Source: Actinacidiphila paucisporea (GTDB taxonomy: Bacteria; Actinomycetota; Actinomycetes; Streptomycetales; Streptomycetaceae). From it: 64,000 nt of DNA. The DNA lies in the NCBI RefSeq assembly GCF_900142575.1, contig NZ_FRBI01000005.1, positions 1 through 64,000 on the forward strand. Direction: 5' to 3'. The notes under the pieces were generated by a model that saw only the letters and a list, made by a program, of their open reading frames with translations, was not told the origin of the DNA and did no database searches. Every line of letters begins with the position of its first letter. Position 1 is the first letter of the stretch. The translations under genes and the position numbers were made by a program. Of the stretch, positions 1 to 7,579 are shown in pieces.

Positions 1-381
1 ACCGGTACGAGCACGGGTACGTCGGCGGGTACGAGTTCGGGTACGTCGGCGGGTACGACCGGTGGTACGCCGCCGCCGAGTGCGGGGTGCTCGGCGACGT
101 ATCGGACGGTGAACGCGTGGACGGGTGGTTACCAGTCCGAGGTCACGGTCAAGAACACCGGTAGTTCGGCGATCTCGGGGTGGACCGCGTCGTGGTCGCA
201 GCCCGCGGGTGACACGATCACCAGCCTGTGGAATGCCGTGCAGGGCAGCTCCGGTGGCCTGACCACGGCGAAGAACGCACCGTACAACGGCACGCTCGGT
301 GCCGGGGCGAGCACGACCTTCGGCTACACCGTCAACGGCGGAGCCGCGCCCACCCTCACCCTGAGCTGCCAAGCGAGCTGA
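1..381 (+). CDS. Secreted carbohydrate-active protein, C-terminal CBM2 domain (5' end outside window)
   Basis: Only the last 126 codons are present. They begin with a Gly/Thr/Ser linker of repeated GTS/AGT units (about residues 1-29), typical of the spacer between a catalytic domain and a binding module in actinomycete cellulases and chitinases. The rest is a family 2 carbohydrate-binding module. A Cys follows the linker (SAGCSATY) and another stands near the end (LSCQAS), which would form the usual CBM2 disulfide. Conserved pieces are NAWTGGYQSEV, VKNTG, ISGWTASW and the Gly-rich FGYTVNGG near the end. CBM2 modules bind cellulose or chitin through surface tryptophans. The catalytic domain lies upstream, so the substrate cannot be told. 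The reading frame is open from base 1. Confidence 0.9.
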   Translation, partial: TGTSTGTSAGTSSGTSAGTTGGTPPPSAGCSATYRTVNAWTGGYQSEVTVKNTGSSAISGWTASWSQPAGDTITSLWNAVQGSSGGLTTAKNAPYNGTLGAGASTTFGYTVNGGAAPTLTLSCQAS

Positions 382-403
382 CCCGCACGACAGGAGCACC
401 GCC

Positions 404-1048
404 GTGACCACCACAGCACAAGGACCGGCAGGCCGGCTCGGCCGGACCACCGGGTCCGTCGTCGAGACCACCTGCCAGGTCGGCTCGTATCTGGCGCTGA
501 CCTTCGACGACGGACCGCACCCGGTCCACACTCCGCACCTGCTGTCCGTGCTCCGCGAGCACGGGGTCACGGCGGTCTTCTGCCTCTGGGGCGCCCACGC
601 CCTGGCCCACCCGGAAGTCGTCCGCGCGATCGTCGCCGGCGGCCACCGGCTGGGCAACCACGGCATGCACCACGACGACATGTCGGACTGGCCGGCGGAG
701 CGGATCGAGGCCGACCTGGTGAGCACCACGGCGGCCATCCGCGCGGCCGTCCCCGGCGTGCCGATCCCGTACTTCCGCGCCCCCTTCGGCAACTGGGGGT
801 GCACCCCCGAGGTCGCCCGCCGCCTCGGCATGCTCCCGCTCGGCTGGCGCGTCGCCGCCGAGGACTGGGAGCCCCCGGGCACCCCCGAGCTGGTCCGCCG
901 GGTCGAGTCCCGCCTCACCCCCGGCGCGGTCGTCCTGCTGCACGACGGCGGCGGCGACCGCTCCCAGACCGTCGAGGCGGTCGCCGCCCTCCTGCCCCGC
1001 CTGACCGCCCGCGGCTGGCGCTTCACGGGACCTTCCCGCCGCACCTGA
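404..1048 (+). CDS. Polysaccharide deacetylase (NodB homology, CE4)
   Basis: A 214-residue CE4-type deacetylase, expected to remove N-acetyl groups from chitin oligomers or peptidoglycan sugars. The motifs are readable in order: TFDDGP (catalytic and metal Asp, near residue 34), GNHGMHH (metal histidines), RAPFGN (the RxPxG motif) and LLHDGGG near the end. No signal peptide or transmembrane segment is visible, so it may act in the cytoplasm or leave by another route. The GTG start follows a GGAG ribosome site at 392-395. It lies 22 bases after the CBM2 gene on the same strand, so the two may be cotranscribed, which would suit carbohydrate degradation. Confidence 0.9.
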   Translation: MTTTAQGPAGRLGRTTGSVVETTCQVGSYLALTFDDGPHPVHTPHLLSVLREHGVTAVFCLWGAHALAHPEVVRAIVAGGHRLGNHGMHHDDMSDWPAERIEADLVSTTAAIRAAVPGVPIPYFRAPFGNWGCTPEVARRLGMLPLGWRVAAEDWEPPGTPELVRRVESRLTPGAVVLLHDGGGDRSQTVEAVAALLPRLTARGWRFTGPSRRT

Positions 1049-1219
1049 GCCGCCGGCCGGCCCACCGGCCGCACACGCCCCGCGCACCGCCCCAGGCACC
1101 GGCCGGCACACTGACCCGCACCGGCCCGCGCGGCGAAACCGCAGGTCAGATGGCCACCATTCACCCGAATGGCCCCTGGTGGCTGTCGGCGCACCCGGAA
1201 CGGGCCGAGCGTGGAAGGT

Positions 1220-1960
1220 ATGCGACCGCTCAGGATAAAGCTGGTGTCGTCGCTTCTGGCGCTGGCCTTTCTGGGGGCCTGCTCGGCCCCAGACCGTCCG
1301 GTACAGAGGCAGCGGCACACCCGCGCCGTCCTGCACCCGTCGATGCTGCGGCCCGTGGTCATCGGGCGTACGGCGTGGCACGCCGACGAGGCAGCGGTGC
1401 GCAAGGGGCTCGTCTACGACCACTCGGTCAAGGCGGTCTTCGTGCACCACACGGACAATCCCAACGACTACGACTGCAAGAAGGACGTGCCGGCGATGCT
1501 GGTCGCCCTTCAGCAGCAGCACATCGCGCTCGGCTGGGACGACCTCGGGTACAACTTCGTGGTCGACCGCTGCGGCGGCATCTACGAGGGCCGCAGTGGC
1601 AGCGCGCAGCGCGACGTGCGCGGCGCGCACACCGAGGGCTTCAACACCGACACCATCGGCATAGCGGCGCTGGGCAACTTCGGGGCGGGCCGGAAGGTGC
1701 CGCGGGCGATGCTCCAGGCCATCGCCGAGATAGCCGCCTGGAAGCTGGACCCGTCGGTCGACGCGACCGGCAAGGTGCGGCTGGTGTCCAGCAACGGCGG
1801 AAGCCGCTACCCCAAGGGCACGGCGGCCACGCTGAACGTGATCTCCGGGCACCGCGACGTCTTCGAGACCACCTGCCCGGGGCAGGCCCTCTACGACGCC
1901 CTGCCGTGGATACGGAAGACCGCCGCGGCCCTGCGGCAGAAGGCGACGTGGGCCGGCTGA
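1220..1960 (+). CDS. PGRP/amidase_2 family N-acetylmuramoyl-L-alanine amidase, putative lipoprotein
   Basis: A 246-residue cell-wall amidase of the peptidoglycan-recognition-protein type. The N-terminus has a short charged stretch, a hydrophobic run and a lipobox (AFLGAC, Cys near 21), so it is probably a lipoprotein on the outer membrane face. The catalytic part contains VFVHHTDNP with the first zinc His, DLGYNFVVDRCGGIYEGR, and SGHRDVFETTCPG with the second His and a Cys. This is the standard zinc amidase layout that cuts the MurNAc-L-Ala bond. The ATG at 1220 was preferred to an in-frame start 51 bases upstream because it gives an intact signal sequence and sits after GGAAGG. Confidence 0.88.
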   Translation: MRPLRIKLVSSLLALAFLGACSAPDRPVQRQRHTRAVLHPSMLRPVVIGRTAWHADEAAVRKGLVYDHSVKAVFVHHTDNPNDYDCKKDVPAMLVALQQQHIALGWDDLGYNFVVDRCGGIYEGRSGSAQRDVRGAHTEGFNTDTIGIAALGNFGAGRKVPRAMLQAIAEIAAWKLDPSVDATGKVRLVSSNGGSRYPKGTAATLNVISGHRDVFETTCPGQALYDALPWIRKTAAALRQKATWAG

Positions 1961-2013
1961 ACCCTGTGGGCGCGGCGGCCCGCCCCGTATTCTGGGGCCA
2001 CGGGGGTGGTCTC

Positions 2014-5000
2014 ATGGGCCTGGGAGATCTGGTCGACAAGATCGGCGACAGCGGCGAGAAGCTGCTCGGGAAGGCCAAGAAGAAGGCCGGGGAGCTGATC
2101 GACGACGGGGCGCACCTCGTCGGGGACGGGCTCGACCACGTCGGTCTGCACGACGCGGCGGACTGGGTGGACGACCACGGCGACGCGGTCGCCGACCAGT
2201 TGGGGGCCGAGGTCGCCGAGCAGCAGCTCGGGCAGACCGAGGACCCGAAGGAGCTGCTGCACGGGGACTCGGCGAAGATCCGGGCCGCCGCCGAGCATCT
2301 GGCCAGGTTCCACACGGCGTTCGAGACCGGGCACAGCGGGCTGATCCACCTCGACCCGGGCAGCTGGGACGGCGACGGAGCCGAGGCCTTCCGGGCGAAG
2401 TTCAAGCCCCAGCCCGCGAAGTGGGCGAAGGCGTCGGCGGCCTGCCAGGACGCCACCGACGCGCTGACGGCCTACGCGCACACCGTGGACTGGGCGTTGG
2501 GCCAGGCGAAAGAGGCGGTGCGGCTGTGGAAGCAGGGTCAGGCCGCCCGCAAGACGGCGGCGGACGCCTACAACGCGAAGGTCGACCGCTACAACTCCGA
2601 CCTGGACGCCTACAAGAAGTCCGGTGACGGCCAACCGCCGGTGAAACCCGCGGACTTCGTCGACCCGGGCGCCAAGGACCGGGCCACCGCGAAGGACACC
2701 CTGGACTCGGCCCGCAGGCAGCGCGACACGGCGGCGGGCGAGGCCGAGTCGAAGATCAGGACGGCTGCCGCGCTGGCGCCGGAGAAGCCGGACTTCACCG
2801 ACCGGATGAAGAGCGACGGCGGCGACTTCCTGAAGTCCGCGCCGATCCAGGTCGAGCATTTCGCCGGCGGCCTGGTCCGGTCGGGCACCGACCTGCTGAA
2901 GTTCGTCCGCGGCCTGAACCCGTACGACCCGTACAACCTCACCCACCCCGCGCAGTACCTGACCCACCTCAACTCCACCGCCGCCGGCCTGGTCGACATG
3001 ACCGCGCACCCCGAGCGGCTGCCCGGCATGCTGCTCGGCAGCGGATGGGGCTCCGACGGCGACGAGGCGGGCGGTCGCCTGATCGGCAACATCCTGATGG
3101 CGCTCGCGACCGACGGCGGCAGCGCGGGAGCCAAGGCCGGCGTCGAGGGCGCCGGCAAGGAGGCGGGCGAGGACGCGGCGGCCAGGGCGGCGGCCGAGGA
3201 CCCGCTGAAGTCCGGGATCCGCAAGGCGGCCAAGGACTGCGTCACCGACCCGGTCGACATCGCGACCGGCGACATGCTGCTGTCGCAGACGGACCTGTCG
3301 CTGGCGGGCACCCTGCCGCTGGTGCTCGATCGCACCCACCTGTCGTCGTACCGCACGGGCCGCTGGTTCGGGCCGTCGTGGGCGTCGACGCTGGACCAGC
3401 GGCTCGAACTGGACGGCCAGGGCGCGGTCTTCGTCGCCGACGACGGGGCGCTGCTGGTCTACCCGGTGCCGGCGGCGGGTTCGCCGGTGCTGCCGGTGGA
3501 GGGGCCGCGCTGGCCGCTGGAGTGGGACGGGGTGCCGGGCAGCCCGGTGCGGATCACCGACACCGACACCGGCCGCACCCTGCACTTCGCCGCCGTCGCC
3601 ACCGCCTCCCGGCCTCGCGGCGGCCCGATGCTGCTGCCGCTGGCCGAGGTGAGCGACCGCAACGGCAACAACTACCGGATCACCTACGACGCGGCCGGCG
3701 TCCCGGCCGGGATCAGCCACTCGGGTGGCTACCGCATCACCGTCGAGAGCCGGGACCGCCGGGTGACGGGCCTGCGGCTGGTCGGCGCGGACGGGACCGG
3801 CACCCTGGTCCGCTCGTTCGGCTACGACTCCGCGGGGCGGCTGACGGAGGTCGTCAACTCCTCCGGGCTGCCGTACCGGTTCACGTACGACACCGCGGGC
3901 CGGATCACCTCCTGGACCGACCGCAACGACAGCACCTACCGCTACGGCTACGACTCCCTCGGCCGCTGCGTGCGGACCGAAGGCCCCGACGGCTTCCTGG
4001 CTGGCACCCTCGGCTACGACGGCGCCACGCGGACCACGACCTTCACCGATTCCCTCGGCAACCGGCGCACTTACCAGCACGACGCGGCCTACCGGCTGAT
4101 CCGGGAGACCGACCCGCTGGGCCACACCACCGTCCAGGAGTGGGACGCGGCCCACCGGCTGGTCGCGGTCACCGATCCGCTGGGCGCGACGACCCGCTAC
4201 GGCTACGACGACGCGGGCCGCGTCACCGCCGTCGACCAGCCGGACGGCACCCGCGTCACCGTCGCCTACAACGCACTGGGCCTGCCGGTGGAGGCCACCG
4301 AAGCCGGCGGCGCCACCTGGACGTACGGCTACGACGAGCGCGGCAACCGGCTCACCGCGACCGACCCGCTCGGCGGTGTCACGCGCTCGGTCTACGGCCC
4401 TGCCGGGCAGATCCTGTCGGTCACCGACCCGGACGGCAGCACCCGCGCCTACGTGACGAACGCCGCCGGCCTGGTCACCGGCACGACCGACCCGCTCGGC
4501 CACCGCACCGCCGTCGAGCGGGACGCCTTCGGCCGGGTCACCGCCGTCACCGACCAGCTCGGCCACACCGTGCGGGCCGCCTGGACCGTCGAGGGCAGGC
4601 CGCTGTGGCGGCAGGGCGCGGACGGGGTGCGGGAGACCTGGACCTGGGACCCCGAGGGCAACCTGCTGGCCAGGACGGACCGGGCCGGGCGGACGACCCG
4701 CTACGCGTACACGCACTTCGACCTGGCCGCGACCCGCACGGACCCGGACGGCAGGGTCTATTCGTTCGGCTACGACAGCGAACTGAACCTGACCCGGGTC
4801 ACCGGCCCGGGCGGCCTGCACTGGACCTACGCCTACGACCCGGCGGGACTCCTGACGTCCGAGACGGACTTCAACGGCCGCACCCTCGGCTACGCCCACG
4901 ACGCGGCAGGGCGCCTCGCGGTCCGCACCAACGGCGCCGGGCAGACCCTGGCCTACACCCGCGACCCGCTCGGCCGGATCACCGAACAGCGCACGCCGGC

Positions 5001-6702
5001 GGGGGAGTCGACGACCTACGCCTACGACGCCGACGGCCTGCTCGCGGCACTGTCCAACGCCGACGCGGAGGTGACGTACGAACGGGACGCCCTCGGGCAC
5101 CCGTTGCGGGAGACCGTCAACGGCCGTACCACCCGCTACACCTACGACCCGGTCGGCCGCCGCACGTCCCGCACCACTCCCGGCGGCCACACCTCGACCT
5201 GGACGTACGACGCCGCCGGCCGGCCTGCCGGGCTCGAAACGGCCGCCGGTGCGCTGGAGTTCACCCATGACGCGGCCGGGCGGGAGACCGGGCGCCGCAT
5301 CGCCGACGCCTTCGACCTGGACCAGGTGTGGGACCCGGCGGGCCGCCTCGTCCGGCAGAGCGTCGCCGCCGGTCCCGCGCCACGGCACCGCGACTACACC
5401 TACCGCCCCGACGGCTACCTCACCGAGATCCGCGACTCCGCGGGCGCCCGCCGCCGCTTCGCCCTGGACCCCGAGGGCCGGGTCACCGCCGTCGACGCGG
5501 CCACCTGGACCGAGTCCTACGCCTACGACCCGGCGGGCAACCTCACCCGGCACAGCGCCCCCGGCGCCGACGAGCCCGGCACCGACCACCACGCCGGCAC
5601 CGACGCCCCCGGCACCCGCGAATACTCCGGCACCCGCATCACCCGCGCGGGCCGCACGACGTACGAGCACGACGCCCAGGGCCGCCTCACCCGCACCACC
5701 CGCCGGCTGCTCAACGGCCAGAAGCGCGTACGGACCTACACCTGGGACGCCGAGGACCGCCTCACCGGAACCCATGGCGACGGCACCGCCTGGCGCTACC
5801 GCTACGACCCGCTCGGCCGCCGTATCGCCAAGCAGCAACTGGGCCTTGACGGCAGCGTCCACGCCCACACCGACTTCACATGGGAGGGCACCCGCCTCGC
5901 CGAGCGGACCGCCCCCGGCGGCGGGACCACCACCTGGGACTACGCCCCCGACTCCCACCGCCCGTTGGTGCAGACCGAGAACGGCACCCGCTTCTACGCC
6001 GTCGTCACCGACCCCGTCGGCACCCCCACCGAACTGCTCACCGCGCAGGGCGAGACCGCCTGGCGGATCAGCACGCCCCTGTGGGGCGGCGGGCCGGCCA
6101 CCGCGACCGCCGCCGACTGCCCGCTGCGCTTCCCCGGGCAGTACGCCGACGACGAGACCGGCCTGCACTACAACCTGCACCGCTACTACGACCCGCACAC
6201 CGCCCGCTACCTGTCCGCCGACCCGCTCGGCCTGCTGCCCGCCGACAACGACTACGCCTACGTCCACAACCCCACCGCGAGGACGGACGTGCTCGGCCTC
6301 GCGGACTGCGAGAAGGCGCTCAAGGTCGCCGACAAGGTGATCGAGCGGGCGCAGGCCGGCAAGATGCGCAAGGCGTCGAACTACCACCCGCACTTCCCCG
6401 ACGACCAGCGCGTGCTGGACATCCTCAAGAACCCGGACGCGATCTACCAGTCGCAGGGCGGCGCGGGAAAGCTCATCTTCCGGCAGGGCGACGACATCGT
6501 GGTCGTCAAGGGCGGCGGCGCCGGCGGCGGCGATGTCATCACCGGATACGGCCCTTCGGGGATCAAGGGCGACAGCGGCGCGAAGGCGCTGGGCGGCAGA
6601 CCGGAGGACCCCGGCGATCCGATCACCCACGACGACATCATCAACGGCAGAATCAAGGACACGAACGGCAACTACATGCCGCCCGCGATCCAGATCCGCT
6701 GA
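2014..6702 (+). CDS. RHS/YD-repeat polymorphic toxin with T7SS-type N-terminus and unassigned C-terminal toxin domain
   Basis: A 1562-residue polymorphic toxin. Residues about 1-200 are alpha-helical and charged, with a WXG100-like segment around GSWDGDGAEAFR (near 116); such leaders occur on actinobacterial toxins thought to leave by a type VII-like route. A DUF6531-like block follows (from DPVDIATGDM near 412). Then come about twenty YD repeats of the RYGYDxxGR type and the RHS core (LHYNLHRYYDPHTARYLSADPLGL, near 1384-1410). The last ~130 residues after the core are the variable toxin domain, with KLIFRQGDDIVVVKGG, DVITGYGPSGIKGDSG and ITHDDIINGRI. That tail resembles small RNase-type toxins of the BECR/RelE kind, but this is inference. 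The gene after it, 18 bases away, is the natural immunity candidate. ATG 2014 follows a G-rich ribosome site. Confidence 0.88.
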   Translation: MGLGDLVDKIGDSGEKLLGKAKKKAGELIDDGAHLVGDGLDHVGLHDAADWVDDHGDAVADQLGAEVAEQQLGQTEDPKELLHGDSAKIRAAAEHLARFHTAFETGHSGLIHLDPGSWDGDGAEAFRAKFKPQPAKWAKASAACQDATDALTAYAHTVDWALGQAKEAVRLWKQGQAARKTAADAYNAKVDRYNSDLDAYKKSGDGQPPVKPADFVDPGAKDRATAKDTLDSARRQRDTAAGEAESKIRTAAALAPEKPDFTDRMKSDGGDFLKSAPIQVEHFAGGLVRSGTDLLKFVRGLNPYDPYNLTHPAQYLTHLNSTAAGLVDMTAHPERLPGMLLGSGWGSDGDEAGGRLIGNILMALATDGGSAGAKAGVEGAGKEAGEDAAARAAAEDPLKSGIRKAAKDCVTDPVDIATGDMLLSQTDLSLAGTLPLVLDRTHLSSYRTGRWFGPSWASTLDQRLELDGQGAVFVADDGALLVYPVPAAGSPVLPVEGPRWPLEWDGVPGSPVRITDTDTGRTLHFAAVATASRPRGGPMLLPLAEVSDRNGNNYRITYDAAGVPAGISHSGGYRITVESRDRRVTGLRLVGADGTGTLVRSFGYDSAGRLTEVVNSSGLPYRFTYDTAGRITSWTDRNDSTYRYGYDSLGRCVRTEGPDGFLAGTLGYDGATRTTTFTDSLGNRRTYQHDAAYRLIRETDPLGHTTVQEWDAAHRLVAVTDPLGATTRYGYDDAGRVTAVDQPDGTRVTVAYNALGLPVEATEAGGATWTYGYDERGNRLTATDPLGGVTRSVYGPAGQILSVTDPDGSTRAYVTNAAGLVTGTTDPLGHRTAVERDAFGRVTAVTDQLGHTVRAAWTVEGRPLWRQGADGVRETWTWDPEGNLLARTDRAGRTTRYAYTHFDLAATRTDPDGRVYSFGYDSELNLTRVTGPGGLHWTYAYDPAGLLTSETDFNGRTLGYAHDAAGRLAVRTNGAGQTLAYTRDPLGRITEQRTPAGESTTYAYDADGLLAALSNADAEVTYERDALGHPLRETVNGRTTRYTYDPVGRRTSRTTPGGHTSTWTYDAAGRPAGLETAAGALEFTHDAAGRETGRRIADAFDLDQVWDPAGRLVRQSVAAGPAPRHRDYTYRPDGYLTEIRDSAGARRRFALDPEGRVTAVDAATWTESYAYDPAGNLTRHSAPGADEPGTDHHAGTDAPGTREYSGTRITRAGRTTYEHDAQGRLTRTTRRLLNGQKRVRTYTWDAEDRLTGTHGDGTAWRYRYDPLGRRIAKQQLGLDGSVHAHTDFTWEGTRLAERTAPGGGTTTWDYAPDSHRPLVQTENGTRFYAVVTDPVGTPTELLTAQGETAWRISTPLWGGGPATATAADCPLRFPGQYADDETGLHYNLHRYYDPHTARYLSADPLGLLPADNDYAYVHNPTARTDVLGLADCEKALKVADKVIERAQAGKMRKASNYHPHFPDDQRVLDILKNPDAIYQSQGGAGKLIFRQGDDIVVVKGGGAGGGDVITGYGPSGIKGDSGAKALGGRPEDPGDPITHDDIINGRIKDTNGNYMPPAIQIR

Positions 6703-6720
6703 CGAGGTGGCGAAGCTCCC

Positions 6721-7491
6721 GTGGACGTGAACGTGAAGGTACTGCTGACGGACACCGCTGCCGCCGAGGTGTCGGGACCCCCGCTGTCCGCGCCCACCCG
6801 GCTGCGGCCCGTCGACGCCTCGCTGTCCGTCGGCGGCGGCGCGGAACCGGCGGACCGGGAGCGGGAGTTGGCCGAGACGTTCGGCAGCGCCCCCTGGCTG
6901 TGGGCGGAGGCCGACACCGTGCGCTTCCGCGCCGCCGACCGCCGGCTGCGGAGCCTCTTCCTGCGGCTGCCGGACCTTCCCAGCCCCGATCCGCTGCTCT
7001 GCGAGCAGTGGACGGTGGCCCCGGTGGCCACCGGCGGCCTGGTGGCCGACCGGGCCGAGGACTTCGCGCTGCCCGCGGCCGCCTACCGCTGGACCGACCC
7101 GGCGGGCCGCCACCTGGTGTGCCTGGGCGCCGATCCCAGGACCCGGGCCGACGCGCAGCGGATCGCGGTACGGATCGCGGACGGCACGCACCTGCTGCTC
7201 AGCGACGGCCTGGTGACCGGCTGGATGGTGACCGACCCGGCCCGCTACCTGGCCGACGGCTGGGAGGAGCCCCCCGCCACCCCGCCCGACGCCACCACGG
7301 CCCTGCTGCTGCGCGACTGCCTGGCCCTGACCGAGGGCCCGGCCTACGACCTCCTGGACAGCGGCGACGAGGCGTCCTGCGCCCGGCTGCGCGACCTGGA
7401 CCGCCGGGTCCGCGCCCACACCGCCGCGGACCCGGCGCGGATGTCCGTCCTCGGCAAGGCGGTCGAGCGGCTGCTCGAAGACGTCTGCTGA
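6721..7491 (+). CDS. Hypothetical protein, candidate immunity protein for the RHS toxin
   Basis: A 256-residue soluble protein of unrecognised family. It has no signal peptide or membrane segment and is moderately acidic, with several Trp and Asp residues (WLWAEADTVRF, YRWTDPAGRHLVCLGADP, GLVTGWMVTDPARYL). It begins with GTG 18 bases after the RHS toxin stop; in-frame GTG codons at 6727 and 6733 are alternative starts. In polymorphic toxin loci the gene directly after the toxin usually encodes a cytoplasmic inhibitor of the C-terminal domain. The role is proposed on position alone. A strong hairpin follows, so the toxin-immunity pair ends a transcription unit. Confidence 0.6.
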   Translation: MDVNVKVLLTDTAAAEVSGPPLSAPTRLRPVDASLSVGGGAEPADRERELAETFGSAPWLWAEADTVRFRAADRRLRSLFLRLPDLPSPDPLLCEQWTVAPVATGGLVADRAEDFALPAAAYRWTDPAGRHLVCLGADPRTRADAQRIAVRIADGTHLLLSDGLVTGWMVTDPARYLADGWEEPPATPPDATTALLLRDCLALTEGPAYDLLDSGDEASCARLRDLDRRVRAHTAADPARMSVLGKAVERLLEDVC

Positions 7492-7514
7492 CCCGGACGG
7501 GGCTGCCTCCGCAC

Positions 7515-7557
7515 GCACGCAGGCCGGCCCGGGGAGGACCCGGGCCGGCCTGCGTGC
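7515..7557. terminator. Bidirectional terminator hairpin between convergent genes
   Basis: A perfect 19-bp inverted repeat: the left arm runs 7515-7533 (starts GCACGCAGG) and the right arm 7539-7557, with the 5-base loop GAGGA. It lies between the candidate immunity gene on the plus strand and the BNR-repeat gene on the minus strand, so it can serve both. Confidence 0.88.
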
Positions 7558-7579
7558 CGGTGCTGTCGCGCGCCCTGAC

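Noticed and set aside
799..2013. N-terminal extension of the RHS frame upstream of 2014
   Set aside because: It overlaps the deacetylase and amidase genes out of frame and is Arg/Pro-rich noise. ATG 2014 begins a sensible protein.
5249..6340. Plus-strand Pro/Thr/Ser-rich frame inside the RHS gene
   Set aside because: Alternate-frame translation of YD repeats; no start signal and no domain.
1891..7518. 1875-codon open frame on the minus strand through the RHS gene
   Set aside because: It is a by-product of high GC third positions. The translation is low-complexity Gly/Arg/Val with no domain, and the plus-strand RHS protein is unmistakable.
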